A stretch of 64,000 nucleotides of DNA from Rhizobium tumorigenes (GCF_003240565.2 NZ_CP117256.1:186001-250000), one strand, 5' to 3'. Shown: positions 1-8,919, counted from the first letter of the stretch. Notes: generated by a model not told the origin, from the sequence alone. Made by a program: numbers and translations.

Positions 1-516
1 GGCTCCAAGGATATAAGGGCCTGGGCAGCAGGCGCGCGGGTTGGATACACATTTGAAGAACTGGGCTGGACGCCACGCATTGGAATGCAGGCCGATATTG
101 CATCCGGCGACCCTCATCCAGGCGATCAGACCGTCGGGACTTTCAATCCTTTGTTCCCGAATGGCTACTACTTCTCACTCGCCGGCTACACCGGTTACGC
201 CAACCTGATGCATCTCAAGCCGTCGGTCACCATCAAGCCCACCGAGCAATTGACCCTGACGGGAGCTGTCGGGCTGCAGTGGCGCCAGACAACGAAGGAC
301 GCCGTTTACGTGCAGCCGAATATTCCCGTTCCCGGCACGGCGGGTCACGGCGAATCGTGGACCGGCGTCTACACGCAGCTGCGCGCGGATTATGCCTTCA
401 ACGCCAACCTTACAGGGGCGATTGAAGCAGTCCATTACGATGCTGGCGAAACGATCCGCCACGCCGGCGGACACAACAGCAACTATCTCGGCGCCGAACT
501 GAAAGCCTCTTGGTAG
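1..516 (+). CDS. Alginate-export-family outer-membrane porin, C-terminal part (5' truncated by window)
   Basis: The reading frame is open from base 1, so the N-terminus lies outside the window; about 171 residues are visible. The sequence has alternating hydrophobic/polar strands with many aromatic girdle residues (GYYFSLAGYTGYANL, TGVYTQLRADYAF) and ends in a strand closing with K-A-S-W, as expected for a beta-barrel. The segments FNPLFPNGYYFS and LKPSVTIKPTEQLTLTG match my memory of the alginate_exp (AlgE/OprD-like) family. It is likely an outer-membrane channel for a small anionic or aromatic solute; the substrate cannot be read from this part. The DUF1275 gene follows 21 bases later on the same strand and may be cotranscribed. 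Confidence 0.75.
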   Translation, partial: GSKDIRAWAAGARVGYTFEELGWTPRIGMQADIASGDPHPGDQTVGTFNPLFPNGYYFSLAGYTGYANLMHLKPSVTIKPTEQLTLTGAVGLQWRQTTKDAVYVQPNIPVPGTAGHGESWTGVYTQLRADYAFNANLTGAIEAVHYDAGETIRHAGGHNSNYLGAELKASW

Positions 517-537
517 GGCACAAAAAGGAAACCCCGT

Positions 538-1224
538 ATGAAAAAACTATCTCTTGCCACAGTTCTGAGCTTCGATGCCGGATATGTCGACACAGCCGGA
601 TTTCTGGCACTTCAGGGATTGTTCACGGCGCATGTGACCGGCAATTTCGTGACGTTCGGCGCGGCTGTCGTGCTTGGTACGTCCGGGATCATTGCAAAAC
701 TTCTCGCTCTGCCGGTCTTTTGCGCCGTCATTCTTGTGACCAGACTAGCCAGCTACTGGCTCGCAGGTCGCAAGTATCCGGTCCTGAGTACGATGATGCG
801 CGTGAAGCTCGTGTTGCTGATTCTGGCAGCCGTCCTCGCGGTATCTTATGGCCCCTTCCCCAAGGGAGACGGATGGCCTGCGATCGTTACCGGCATGGTG
901 CTCGTCGCCGCGATGGCGATCCAGAATGCCGCCCACAAGATCCACCTTGCGAAGGCGCCGCCAACAACGATGATGACCGGAAACACCACGCAAATCATGA
1001 TCGATGTCGCTGATATCGTTCGGGGAGAAACCCCGGAAGCCAAGAGTGTGGCCAAGAAGCGCGTCGTCAAGATGCTGACGAGCGTCTGCGCATTCGCCAT
1101 CGGCTGCGGCGTCGCCGCCGCTGCTTTCATGTGGCTCGGAATTTGGTGCCTCGCAGTTCCGCCCTTGCTTGGCCTGCTGGCTCTTCTGGCGGAAACAGAA
1201 ACGCCCGAAGGCGATGCGAAATAA
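538..1224 (+). CDS. YoaK/DUF1275 family membrane protein
   Basis: 228 residues. The N-terminal pattern G-Y-V-D-T-A-G-F-L-A-L-Q followed by F-T-A-H-V-T-G-N-F-V is the DUF1275 (YoaK) signature. About six hydrophobic segments are visible (near 55-75, 90-108, 118-135, 180-215), so it is an inner-membrane protein. The family's function is not established; small-molecule transport has been proposed. The ATG at 538 directly precedes K-K-L-S-L-A-T and starts 21 bases after the porin stop, which suggests cotranscription. Confidence 0.8.
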   Translation: MKKLSLATVLSFDAGYVDTAGFLALQGLFTAHVTGNFVTFGAAVVLGTSGIIAKLLALPVFCAVILVTRLASYWLAGRKYPVLSTMMRVKLVLLILAAVLAVSYGPFPKGDGWPAIVTGMVLVAAMAIQNAAHKIHLAKAPPTTMMTGNTTQIMIDVADIVRGETPEAKSVAKKRVVKMLTSVCAFAIGCGVAAAAFMWLGIWCLAVPPLLGLLALLAETETPEGDAK

Positions 1225-1361
1225 GGCGGGCGTCGACGACATCCGCAACTGCGTTAGAAGCACCACCATTCATTGCCGGACTGGCGAGCTGGCCGACACA
1301 ACCGCCATCGCGTTCGTCCGCACACCCTGGCTTGAACCATTGCAACGGCGTATTGCAGATA

Positions 1362-2273
1362 TCAGCTATTGCGACGCCAATTGCCCGGCGTCGTACCGAC
1401 GACGTTCGTGAAAACGCGGGTGAAATGGCTTTGGTCCGCAAACCCGCAGCTTATTGCCACTTCTGACAATGGCATTTCCTGCGCGCGCAGAAGTTTGCGG
1501 GCATGGGAGATCCGTTCGTTGACGAGCCATCGATGCGGTGTCATGCCGGTGGTCTCGCGGAAGGCGCGAATGAAATAGCCACGCGACAGATTGCAGGCTC
1601 GCGCGACGTCGAGAATGGACACGTCGCCATCCAGATTTTCAAGAAGAATGTTTTTTGCCAACATTTCCTGCGAGCGCGAAAGCCTTCTCAAATTCAGCGG
1701 TGACGCGAGCGACCTGCCGCCGTAGCGCTGGACAAGATGGGTTCCGATTGCCGTCGCCAGTTGGTCGATGAACAGCTTGCTTGCCTCCTCGGGTCGTTCG
1801 AGCGCAGGGATCAGCGCACGCACCAGATTGGCAAGCACAGGGTCTGATGATGCAGTCTCGGCTTCGAGAGACGTCACGCCTGAGAAATCCGCTTCCTCAA
1901 CGATACGGCTCAAGGCGCTTGGAGAAATCTCCAGCAATAGGAAATCAAAGGAACCGCCGAGATCGGCTTTGTAGGGCTCGGCTAGATTGCGGATGTAAAG
2001 TGAGTCCTGTGCGAACACATGGTGCGTCGCGCGATGGCCCTGGAAAATACGTCGCGTATGTCCGGCAAGCGTCGAGATTCCGACCGCAAATCCGCGGTTG
2101 CTGGCCGGTGTTACGACCTGCTCGATTCTGTCATCTCTCGTACCTTTGCGGAAGACACTGATATCGGCACCATGAAGCACTTGATCTTTGTAGAGCTTGC
2201 TGAACGGGCATCCGAAAGTGTCGGTGCCCGACTTGATGGGAAATGTCGTCCGAGCGGTGGAATGACGAAGCAA
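1362..2273 (-). CDS. AraC family transcriptional regulator
   Basis: 303 residues with a probable TTG start at 2273 and no convincing ATG nearby. Residues 1-195 form an AraC-like ligand domain ending in a helix with HLVQRYGG. Residues 200-303 hold the double helix-turn-helix, with first recognition region DVARACNLSRGYFIRAFRE, then TGMTPHRWLVNERI and the second motif SEVAISCGFADQSHFTRVF. It belongs to the same subfamily as the AraC genes at 20504 and 21450. It is divergent from the truncated AraC-like gene at 2564 across about 290 bases in which I see no gene. No obvious target gene is adjacent; DUF1275 is convergent with it. Confidence 0.9.
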   Translation of the reverse strand: MLRHSTARTTFPIKSGTDTFGCPFSKLYKDQVLHGADISVFRKGTRDDRIEQVVTPASNRGFAVGISTLAGHTRRIFQGHRATHHVFAQDSLYIRNLAEPYKADLGGSFDFLLLEISPSALSRIVEEADFSGVTSLEAETASSDPVLANLVRALIPALERPEEASKLFIDQLATAIGTHLVQRYGGRSLASPLNLRRLSRSQEMLAKNILLENLDGDVSILDVARACNLSRGYFIRAFRETTGMTPHRWLVNERISHARKLLRAQEMPLSEVAISCGFADQSHFTRVFTNVVGTTPGNWRRNS

Positions 2274-2563
2274 GGCGCACTACTTTCTCGATCAGAGTTC
2301 AGCTAGGCAAGTTGATGCCACGACCACCCGCTATTTACCATATCTGTTTGGTGAATTTTGGCATGACGCTATGCGACAAAAGCCGAAAAATGATACATAG
2401 AGTGAGAAACGCTTATCGAGCTGGCCCCTTGATAACAGACCGGTCCAGGACGCATCGGCAGTCAGAACGACGGCTCGATTTTTTGCGGCCCTTGATCCTT
2501 GAACAGTTGACCTTCGTAAAGACTATGTGACGCTGCAGTCCCGGAAAATTGACGAATGAATAG

Positions 2564-3127
2564 ATGAGACAAGTATTGGCCGCAGGCGAAAAAATTGCCG
2601 AATGTTTCGGAACGGAAAATGCCCGCTTTTTAAGGAGCAGGCCGCTTCGGCGGGCAGAACTATCCATTACGCACCTTTGGTGCCAATACGACGATGGTGA
2701 CAATGTCGTCGATTTCCCTGCCGATGATGCGTTCCTTGTGGTCCTCTATCTGATCGATGTCGAACACCGCGATATCTGGCTTGATCGCCCCCCGGCTCCG
2801 ATCAAGACCTACCCGAAAGGCTCGATCTGTCTGGTCAGCCTGCGGCAGGGAGCGACCATCGCAATTCGCGGAAATTTCGAAGCCCTTGTCTTTCATGTCC
2901 CGTGTGCGCTCCTCGCCGAACTGGCGGATGAAGCGGGGGAGCCGCGTGTCAACGATCTGGCCGTCTGCCGCGGGGCGGAAGATCAGACCGTTCGCTCTAT
3001 CGGGTCGGCCATCCTGCCGCTCTTCGATCTGGCGGACGATGTGAGAGACCGCCTTTTGCCGCATGTCGCGCTCGCGTTCAATGCCCATATTGCCCATCGT
3101 TACGGGCATTTAGGAAACCTTCAATAA
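2564..3127 (+). CDS. AraC-type ligand-binding domain lacking the DNA-binding domain
   Basis: 187 residues. The whole protein aligns by eye with the N-terminal domain of the neighbouring AraC regulators: a cupin-like stretch followed by FEALVFHVPCALLAELADE, AEDQTVRSIGSAILPLF and NAHIAHRYGH. It stops just where the linker to the HTH begins, so the roughly 100-residue DNA-binding domain is absent. The stop is followed within two bases by a strong hairpin. It may be a regulator truncated by deletion, or a stand-alone effector-binding protein able to pair with an intact paralogue. The clean stop and terminator suggest an expressed short protein, but loss of function is equally possible. Confidence 0.6.
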   Translation: MRQVLAAGEKIAECFGTENARFLRSRPLRRAELSITHLWCQYDDGDNVVDFPADDAFLVVLYLIDVEHRDIWLDRPPAPIKTYPKGSICLVSLRQGATIAIRGNFEALVFHVPCALLAELADEAGEPRVNDLAVCRGAEDQTVRSIGSAILPLFDLADDVRDRLLPHVALAFNAHIAHRYGHLGNLQ

Positions 3128-3128
3128 A

Positions 3129-3158
3129 AGCGCCGCGGTCTTTGAAATGCGCGGCGCT
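3129..3158. terminator. Hairpin terminator between convergent genes
   Basis: A perfect 9-base stem (AGCGCCGCG / CGCGGCGCT) with a 12-base loop sits two bases after the stop of the 2564 gene. It is followed by a short T-rich stretch and, on the other strand, precedes a run of A/T. It can serve both converging units (2564 plus, 3182 minus). Confidence 0.7.
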
Positions 3159-3181
3159 ATTTCGTCGTCTCGATGACGCTG

Positions 3182-4114
3182 TCAGGCGGTCAGTGGCTCG
3201 AGATTGGCCTCGATCTGATCGCGGAAGCTTTCGTAGCGGCTAGGCAGCTTCAATGCCTCACCCAGATGTGCCGTATCCTCGTCGTGGTCGAAACCCGGTT
3301 CATTGGTGGCAATCTCGAACAAAATGCCGCCCGGAGTTCGGAAATAGATTGCCCAGAAATAATCTCGGTCGATCACCGGGGTGACCTGATAGCCGGTGTC
3401 CATCAGCGCTTTCCGCACTTCCAGCTGCTTCTCGCGATTGTCGACGGCAAAGGCTATGTGGTGGACCGAGCCTGCACCCTGGCGGGAAGACGGTGTCGCT
3501 GGCAGGGCTGCAAGGTCGATTGTGTCGGCGCCGTTCCCACCGGGAATGATAAAGCGCTTTACATTGCCTTCGGTTTCGGCACGCTGGTAGCCCATGAAGC
3601 CCAGCAGTTCTTCGGTCGCTGCCGTTTCGCGCAGATTGAAGCGAGCCCCGGCAAAACCGCGAATGGCCGCCTGGTCCGAGACGCTCCCCCCCCTCCATGC
3701 AGGGCGACCATCATCCGCCGTCTCCACCAGAGCAAAGCCATCACCATCGGGACCGATGAAGCGTAGCCGGTCGGCACCGAAGACGGTGTCGGCTTCGATC
3801 CCGCTGACACCTTGTAAGATAAACCGGTCTTTCCAGAAGGAAAGAGACCCTTTGGGAATGGCGAATTGGGTCTCGCCGACTTCGCCGACGCCGGGACGAC
3901 TGGGCATCATGTTAGGAAATGGAAAATAGGTCATGACAGTGCCTGGAGTGCCATTTTCGTCACCGTAGTAAAGGTGGTAGACATTGGGATCGTCGAAGTT
4001 GACGGTCTTCTTGACGCGGCGCAGACCGAGCGTATCGGTAAAGAAGCTGTTGTTCTGCCGCGCATTCGACGCCATCGAGGTGATGTGATGAAGTCCATTG
4101 ATATCCTTGATCAT
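3182..4114 (-). CDS. Ring-cleaving dioxygenase, two-domain VOC (glyoxalase) family
   Basis: 310 residues, the usual length for MhqO/LinE-like hydroquinone-type extradiol dioxygenases. Two vicinal-oxygen-chelate modules are visible: the first begins GLHHITSMASNA (metal-ligand His near residue 9) and the second begins GSVHHIAFAVDN, with the conserved Glu in GILFEIATNEPGF. Family members are Fe(II) enzymes that cleave (halo)hydroquinones or related quinols in the cytoplasm; the exact substrate is not shown. It is divergent from a LysR gene at 4234, its likely regulator. The ATG at 4114 is followed by the conserved N-terminus I-K-D-I-N-G-L-H-H. Confidence 0.85.
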   Translation of the reverse strand: MIKDINGLHHITSMASNARQNNSFFTDTLGLRRVKKTVNFDDPNVYHLYYGDENGTPGTVMTYFPFPNMMPSRPGVGEVGETQFAIPKGSLSFWKDRFILQGVSGIEADTVFGADRLRFIGPDGDGFALVETADDGRPAWRGGSVSDQAAIRGFAGARFNLRETAATEELLGFMGYQRAETEGNVKRFIIPGGNGADTIDLAALPATPSSRQGAGSVHHIAFAVDNREKQLEVRKALMDTGYQVTPVIDRDYFWAIYFRTPGGILFEIATNEPGFDHDEDTAHLGEALKLPSRYESFRDQIEANLEPLTA

Positions 4115-4183
4115 AGTCTGGTGCCCTTCTTCGTCCGCTGGTGTGTTTCGTTGACAGCAGATTTAGCCGGGTTGATTACCAAG

Positions 4184-4202
4184 GAGAATTGCAATATTTC
4201 TC
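4184..4202. promoter_or_regulatory. Candidate LysR operator
   Basis: Imperfect dyad GAGAA-N9-TTCTC centred on TTGCAAT in the 119-base divergent gap between the dioxygenase and LysR genes. Size and position fit a LysR-type site; no binding evidence. Confidence 0.3.
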
Positions 4203-4233
4203 TCGAATGAATTGTCATTTTTGAAATAATCAG

Positions 4234-5133
4234 ATGAACGACTACAAAGCGCTCCGTGTTTTCCTTGTCGCCGCCGAGAAACGCAATTTTGCACAGGTTG
4301 CCCGCGAGCTTGACCTGACGCCGGCGGCGGTGACCCGTGCGATCGCGGCATTGGAGACTGAACTGGGCGTGCAGCTTTTCGTGCGCACCACACGGCAGGT
4401 GTCGCTGACGACAGATGGTGCCATTTTTGCAGCGCAGATCCAGCCTGCTGTAAAGGCGCTTGAGAATGCGCGGCGCGACGTGATGAATACGCATAAGGCG
4501 GATCAAGGGCGGTTGCGGATCAGCGCGCCCACTTGGTTCGGGAAGGCAGTACTGCCTCCGATCCTTTCAGGATTTAGAAGTCTCTACCCGAAGATGAGCT
4601 TTGAGATCTCGCTGTCAGATGGTCTCGTGGATATCGTCGATGACGACTATGATCTCGCGATCCGCATATCCTCGCAGCCATCTGACAAGTACACCATCTG
4701 GCGCAAGATCCGCGCCGTACCGCGTATCCTGGTCGCGGCACCTGGAAGCCGTTTCCTAAGTATCGAGCATCCCAATGAACTCACGCCCGACGACTGTCTC
4801 GCATACAGCGGCGAAAGTCGACGGGAAGCGTGGGTATTGTCGGACGGTGGGTCGAGTGTGACCATTTCAGCGGGTCGGGCGTTCAGCGCAAACAATGGCG
4901 AGGTTCTGGCCGACATGGCGGCCGATGGTGGCGGCGTCGCGATGCTGCCGGGTTTCCATGTGTCCGATCATCTGAGCACAGGGCGCTTGGTTCACGTTCT
5001 GCGGGGATGGGCGCCTCCGGACCTCTGGCTGACGCTCTATTACCCACCCTATCAGGCATTGCCACCGCGCATCGCTTCATTCTCTAAGTTCTTCGAAGAG
5101 CGAGTGGCGTCGCACATGACAATGCTTGATTGA
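4234..5133 (+). CDS. LysR family transcriptional regulator
   Basis: 299 residues. Residues 1-60 are the winged HTH (NFAQVARELDLTPAAVTRAIAALE, then LGVQLFVRTTRQVSLT), followed by a periplasmic-binding-like effector domain (RISAPTWFGKAVLPPILSGF). It belongs to the CrgA-like group whose members usually control quinone or aromatic stress genes. It is divergent from the ring-cleaving dioxygenase, which it probably controls. Start ATG at 4234. Confidence 0.9.
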   Translation: MNDYKALRVFLVAAEKRNFAQVARELDLTPAAVTRAIAALETELGVQLFVRTTRQVSLTTDGAIFAAQIQPAVKALENARRDVMNTHKADQGRLRISAPTWFGKAVLPPILSGFRSLYPKMSFEISLSDGLVDIVDDDYDLAIRISSQPSDKYTIWRKIRAVPRILVAAPGSRFLSIEHPNELTPDDCLAYSGESRREAWVLSDGGSSVTISAGRAFSANNGEVLADMAADGGGVAMLPGFHVSDHLSTGRLVHVLRGWAPPDLWLTLYYPPYQALPPRIASFSKFFEERVASHMTMLD

Positions 5134-5317
5134 AGTAAGAGAATATTAGCTGAATTATCAGGCAAATTGGCCTGGATATTTTCTAGGAATGTATTGAGAA
5201 GCCGGCCACGTATAGGTGGCCTTTAAGCTTTTTTAGGACTGCGGTTGACAGAAATCGAAGCCGCGCAACCCATCTTACATCGGAAATCATTTCCGCCGTG
5301 AGATGCAGGAAAAGTCT

Positions 5318-5340
5318 TTGCCTTGAACGGAATCGAACCT
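5318..5340 (-). repeat. Dispersed tRNA-3'-end-like repeat, copy A
   Basis: Read on the minus strand it gives AGGTTCGATTCCGTTCAAGG, a T-loop-like GTTCGATTCC followed by CAAGGC. The same core recurs at 23537, 36115 and 60060 in the same orientation. No complete cloverleaf could be folded upstream of it, so it is not called as a tRNA. It lies in the 316-base gap 5134-5449, which otherwise holds a perfect 7-base dyad at 5281-5295 and no gene. Confidence 0.5.
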
Positions 5341-5449
5341 CTGGCCATAACTGGCCCGCCCGGCCGCCTGAGTGCTTCTCGGTAAGTAAGCCACGGGGAT
5401 ATTTTGCCCACCGGCACGTGGTCGTGGGCAACAAGAAGGAATGTTTGGG

Positions 5450-6367
5450 TCAGATCGTGCCCGAGTGCGCTTGCGAAAGTAAGTCGATCAATTGGGTCTC
5501 ATACATCGACGGTTGATGTCCCCGGTGACGCGAGACCATGAATGTCAGCGAACCGATATGCCAGGCATGGCGGTCGAGTTCGATCAATGTTCCAGACGCG
5601 ATGTCGCCAGCAACAAGGTCCGCCGGCATGTGCCCCCAACCCAATCCCGCATTCAGGAAATCATGTTTGGCGCTGAGTTCGTTGACGAACCAGCGCCGCT
5701 CGCTCGCCACCGACACAAGCGTCCTTTCCGCGTTGGGCTGGTTATCGGTTACGACGAGTTGAAAGTGGCGGCTGAACTCGTCGCGGGATACCGGCCCTTT
5801 AGTCTTGGCCAACGGATGAGAGGGCGCGCAAACGGTAACCATCGGCGTCTCGCAAAGCCAATGCCTCTCGATCGCGCTTGGCTTTAGCTCCGGCACCTCA
5901 GACGCGGTGACGGCGAACAGGCATACACCGTCTAGAACCAATGCCTCCCCGCCCTGCATGGTCGTTATGCGAAGGCTGACGGCAGCAGTCGGTGAGGTCT
6001 CATGGAGTTTCTGCAGACAGGCGATGAGATGCTTGCGCGGGAAATAGACATCGATCGCGATCGATAGCTGTGGGGCACCGGCTTCGTGGATGGAGCGCGC
6101 CCGCGTTTTCATTTCTTCGGTACGGGCGATCACCGCGCGGGCATCGGGCAGAAGGCTCCGGCCGGCATCGCTGAGCTCGGCCCGCCTCGTATCCCGCGCA
6201 AACAGGTCGACGGACAAGGCAGCCTCGAGTGCTGAGATCGCATGACTGACCGCCGACTGGGCGCGCGAAAGGTGTTTCGCAGCACCAGAGAAACTTCCCG
6301 CATCACACACGGCGACGAAGGTGCGGAGCTGATTGATGGTGACGCCGTCGAGCACTTCGATATCCAA
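5450..6367 (-). CDS. LysR family transcriptional regulator
   Basis: 305 residues. N-terminal wHTH (LRTFVAVCDAGSFSGAAKHLSRAQSAVSHAISALE, with LFARDTRRAELSDAG), then an effector domain that retains the usual SIAIDVYFP start. It is divergent from the azoreductase/NADP-binding pair at 6485-7739 across 117 bases, so it probably regulates them. The start Met lies at 6367; a second possible start is a few codons inside. Confidence 0.9.
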   Translation of the reverse strand: MDIEVLDGVTINQLRTFVAVCDAGSFSGAAKHLSRAQSAVSHAISALEAALSVDLFARDTRRAELSDAGRSLLPDARAVIARTEEMKTRARSIHEAGAPQLSIAIDVYFPRKHLIACLQKLHETSPTAAVSLRITTMQGGEALVLDGVCLFAVTASEVPELKPSAIERHWLCETPMVTVCAPSHPLAKTKGPVSRDEFSRHFQLVVTDNQPNAERTLVSVASERRWFVNELSAKHDFLNAGLGWGHMPADLVAGDIASGTLIELDRHAWHIGSLTFMVSRHRGHQPSMYETQLIDLLSQAHSGTI

Positions 6368-6484
6368 TGATTAGATCGATAGCAATAATATTACGTCAAT
6401 TACCGAGATGGATCAATGCAGCTAGAACTCCGTCAGCGACGTGGGGTATCCGCACGTCTACCGAAACAAACGATAGAGGTCTTT

Positions 6485-7123
6485 ATGCCCACGCTTCTCG
6501 CCATTGAGGTCAGCCCTCGTCATCATCTCTCTGCATCACGCAAACTCACGGCACATTTTATCGAGAGCTGGAAAGCCGAAAATCCTGACGGCGTTGTGGT
6601 CGTCCGCGACCTGATGAAAACCCATCTTCCATCTGTCGATCTGCCCTGGATCCTAGGAGCGTTTACCCCCGCAGACCAGCATTCCCCGGAGAGCGCTGCC
6701 GCCATCAAGGTGTCCGACGATCTCGTCGCAGAATTGAAAGCAGCGGACCATATCGTCATCGGCACGCCGATGTTCAATTTCTCGATCCCGGCAGTTCTCA
6801 AGGCCTATATCGACCATATCGTCCCCGTTGGTATCACCGTCACGGCCGACAACAAGGGACTTCTGACCGGAAAAAGGGCCGATATCATCCTGGCATCGGG
6901 TGGCGATTTCTCGCCCGGCTCGCCTGTTGAACACTACAATCAGGCAAGCGGCTACCTTCGCCAGGTCCTGACATGGATCGGTATCACAGACGTCAATATC
7001 ATCCTGTCGGCCCGTGCCCGTTCGGGCGTCTATGGCGAGACGGCGATCGAAGCATATGGCGACACGGTTGCCGCTGCTGCGGTTCGCGCGCCTGCATCAT
7101 CGCTTGCTGCGGCGGCAGAGTGA
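6485..7123 (+). CDS. azoR: FMN-dependent NADH:quinone oxidoreductase / azoreductase
   Basis: 212 residues from ATG 6485, chosen because AGAGGT lies at the right spacing and the family starts with M-P-T-L-L-A-I-E. It has a flavodoxin-like fold: an N-terminal phosphate-binding loop region (EVSPRHHLSASRKL), the family-typical GTPMFNFSIPAVLKAYIDH, and FMN-contact segment LASGGDFSPGSP. AzoR enzymes reduce quinones and azo dyes by two-electron NADH-dependent transfer in the cytoplasm. The NADP-binding gene follows 16 bases later; the LysR at 5450 is the likely regulator. Confidence 0.88.
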   Translation: MPTLLAIEVSPRHHLSASRKLTAHFIESWKAENPDGVVVVRDLMKTHLPSVDLPWILGAFTPADQHSPESAAAIKVSDDLVAELKAADHIVIGTPMFNFSIPAVLKAYIDHIVPVGITVTADNKGLLTGKRADIILASGGDFSPGSPVEHYNQASGYLRQVLTWIGITDVNIILSARARSGVYGETAIEAYGDTVAAAAVRAPASSLAAAAE

Positions 7124-7139
7124 AAAAACGGAGGCGGAT

Positions 7140-7739
7140 ATGAGCTATAGTATCATTGGAACTGGCATTGTGGGATATACTCTCGCGAGCCTGTTCGCTC
7201 GAGGCGGCGTGGACGTGAAAGTCGCCAACACAAGGGGACCGGAGGCGGTGATCCCGATTATCAAAGACCTTGGCGCCAGCGTCGTTGCAGCAACGCTTGA
7301 TGAAGCCCTTGAGGCAGACGTCATCCTCCTCGCTGTGCAGTTTCTCAACTTCAAGGACGTCGGTAAATTGAAGTCCGACTGGACGGGGAAAATCGTCGTC
7401 GACGTGACGAATTCAGCATTCCTGCCTCCGGACGTACAGGAACGCGAACTCAAGGGCCGCCTGTCTTCGGAGGTAAACGCCGAGCGTGTTCCGGGCGCAA
7501 AACTCGTGAAGGCCTTCAATCAACTGCCCATGCAAGGTCTTGCCGCGCCGGTGCCTCAAGGTGGTCGTCGCGTCGTGTTTATCGCCAGCGACTATCCAGA
7601 TGCCAGCACCACAATCGCCTCGCTGGTAACGCAACTTGGGTTCGCACCAATCGAGGTCGGTAAGATCGCAGAGGGAGGAAGGCTGATCCAGGCCCGCAAC
7701 GCGCTTGTGTTTCATAACTTGGTGAAGTTCGACAGCTGA
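7140..7739 (+). CDS. NADPH-dependent F420-reductase-like / NAD(P)-binding oxidoreductase
   Basis: 199 residues from ATG 7140, preceded by GGAGGCGGA. It opens with a Rossmann dinucleotide loop (IIGTGIVGYTLASLFARGG) and has VVDVTNSAFLPP and AFNQLPMQGLAAP, as in the F420_oxidored / ProC-like N-terminal family. Members are coenzyme-reducing oxidoreductases, but in Rhizobiales, which lack F420, the substrate is unknown. Cotranscription with azoR suggests a quinone or redox-stress role. A strong hairpin follows the stop. Confidence 0.8.
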   Translation: MSYSIIGTGIVGYTLASLFARGGVDVKVANTRGPEAVIPIIKDLGASVVAATLDEALEADVILLAVQFLNFKDVGKLKSDWTGKIVVDVTNSAFLPPDVQERELKGRLSSEVNAERVPGAKLVKAFNQLPMQGLAAPVPQGGRRVVFIASDYPDASTTIASLVTQLGFAPIEVGKIAEGGRLIQARNALVFHNLVKFDS

Positions 7740-7746
7740 TGCCTTT

Positions 7747-7773
7747 GGGGCTGGTGCGGCGTGCGCCAGCCCC
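7747..7773. terminator. Hairpin terminator between convergent genes
   Basis: An 11-base stem (GGGGCTGGTGC / GCGCCAGCCCC, one G-T pair) with a 5-base loop lies between the stop of the 7140 gene and the convergent SnoaL-like gene. No long T tract is present. Confidence 0.7.
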
Positions 7774-7787
7774 ATGAAAATTAATGA

Positions 7788-8168
7788 TTAAGCCGCATCC
7801 GAGATATCGAAGCGCACGATCTTGTCGCCATCCATGCGAAAGATGTGCATGACGGTCTTGTCCTTGAGGTCGTGGGTTTGCTGTCCCTGCAGCGGCTGAC
7901 CGTCGAGGTCGAAGACCGACTGGATCACCTCGACCGTGATGATGCCGTCTTGCGTGATGGTAAACGCCACCGGCTCGACATGCGGGCTGACGACAGCCCA
8001 CTGCCGCGTCCAATACTCGCGCACCGCTTCGCGCCCATGCTCGTGGCCTCCTTCCATCCCGTTTGCCCAGGCGACATCGTTGGCAATCGCGCTCAACACC
8101 CCATCGATGTCTCTCTCGTTGAAGCGATCATACAAATGCTTTATCAGTGGGATGTGATCGTTCGACAT
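7788..8168 (-). CDS. Nuclear transport factor 2 / SnoaL-like protein
   Basis: 126 residues. N-terminal IKHLYDRFNERDIDGVLSAIANDVAWANG, then GREAVREYW and PVAFTITQDGIITVEV give the cone-shaped NTF2-like fold used by small isomerases, hydrolases and ligand-binding proteins. No catalytic assignment is possible. It is divergent from a MarR gene at 8289, a common arrangement in which the regulator controls the small enzyme. Confidence 0.8.
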   Translation of the reverse strand: MSNDHIPLIKHLYDRFNERDIDGVLSAIANDVAWANGMEGGHEHGREAVREYWTRQWAVVSPHVEPVAFTITQDGIITVEVIQSVFDLDGQPLQGQQTHDLKDKTVMHIFRMDGDKIVRFDISDAA

Positions 8169-8239
8169 GTCATTTCCTCGATGTGAGATGTATAGAATCG
8201 CAGTGGTATCGACGAAGCCTTGCCTTCGGTCATCGATTT

Positions 8240-8259
8240 ATATATGTGCGTATGTATAT
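8240..8259. promoter_or_regulatory. Candidate MarR operator / AT-rich promoter region
   Basis: An ATATA...TATAT dyad-like stretch in the 120-base gap between the SnoaL-like and MarR genes. The centre is not palindromic, so the call is weak. Confidence 0.25.
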
Positions 8260-8288
8260 TGCAGTCAAGGGCAATCGAGGCAGTTGCA

Positions 8289-8780
8289 ATGGATGAAGAC
8301 GTGCTTTCAACTCCGGGGCATCTGATCACGCTTGCCGCCCGGGGTTTTGCCCGCCTGAGCGAGGCGCGCCTCGGACCGCTCGGCTTCGGTGTCGGCCAGT
8401 TGCCGGTTCTTGTCGCGCTGCAGAATGGCAAAGCCGCAACGCAACGGGACCTCGCTCGTTTCGCCAAGGTCGAGCAGCCGCCAATGGCGCAAATGCTGGC
8501 GCGCATGGAGCGGGACGGCTTGATCGAGAAGACACCCGATCCGGCCGATGGTCGCAGCAGCAGCATCGCGCTCACGAAGACCGCACTGATGCGCCTTCCG
8601 TCGGCGGTCGAAACCTTGTTCCATGGCAACAAAGAAGCATTGGCAGGCTTCACCGACGCAGAAGCGGGACAATTCGTCGATCTGCTGAAGCGGCTGATCG
8701 AAAACCTGGATCAGATCGCGGGCGCTGCGCCGGCATTGCGCAAAACGGATGGACCGCTGAAAAGCTCACGTGAAGGCTGA
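8289..8780 (+). CDS. MarR family transcriptional regulator
   Basis: 163 residues from ATG 8289; an upstream in-frame start would add 23 unlikely residues. It has the winged-HTH core AATQRDLARFAKVEQPPMAQMLARMERDGLIEKTPDPADGRSS, with the D-x-R-S wing motif of MarR proteins, and dimerisation helices at both ends. The likely target is the divergent SnoaL-like gene, and possibly itself. Confidence 0.88.
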   Translation: MDEDVLSTPGHLITLAARGFARLSEARLGPLGFGVGQLPVLVALQNGKAATQRDLARFAKVEQPPMAQMLARMERDGLIEKTPDPADGRSSSIALTKTALMRLPSAVETLFHGNKEALAGFTDAEAGQFVDLLKRLIENLDQIAGAAPALRKTDGPLKSSREG

Positions 8781-8919
8781 GACCGCTTAACAAGGGATGC
8801 CGGACGTAATCGCGGGTGCGCTGTCGACAGGCCTTATCCGAACGCCAGGCAAGGATGGTCGCGCACCCATCGTCAAGCCGCTGCGGCCATCGGGTTACCT
8901 CCGGCAAGGAGGACCGGAG

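Noticed and set aside
5318..5420. Possible tRNA gene on the minus strand
   Set aside because: Only a T-loop-like segment and 3' end are seen; no matching acceptor 5' strand, D-arm or anticodon arm could be folded.
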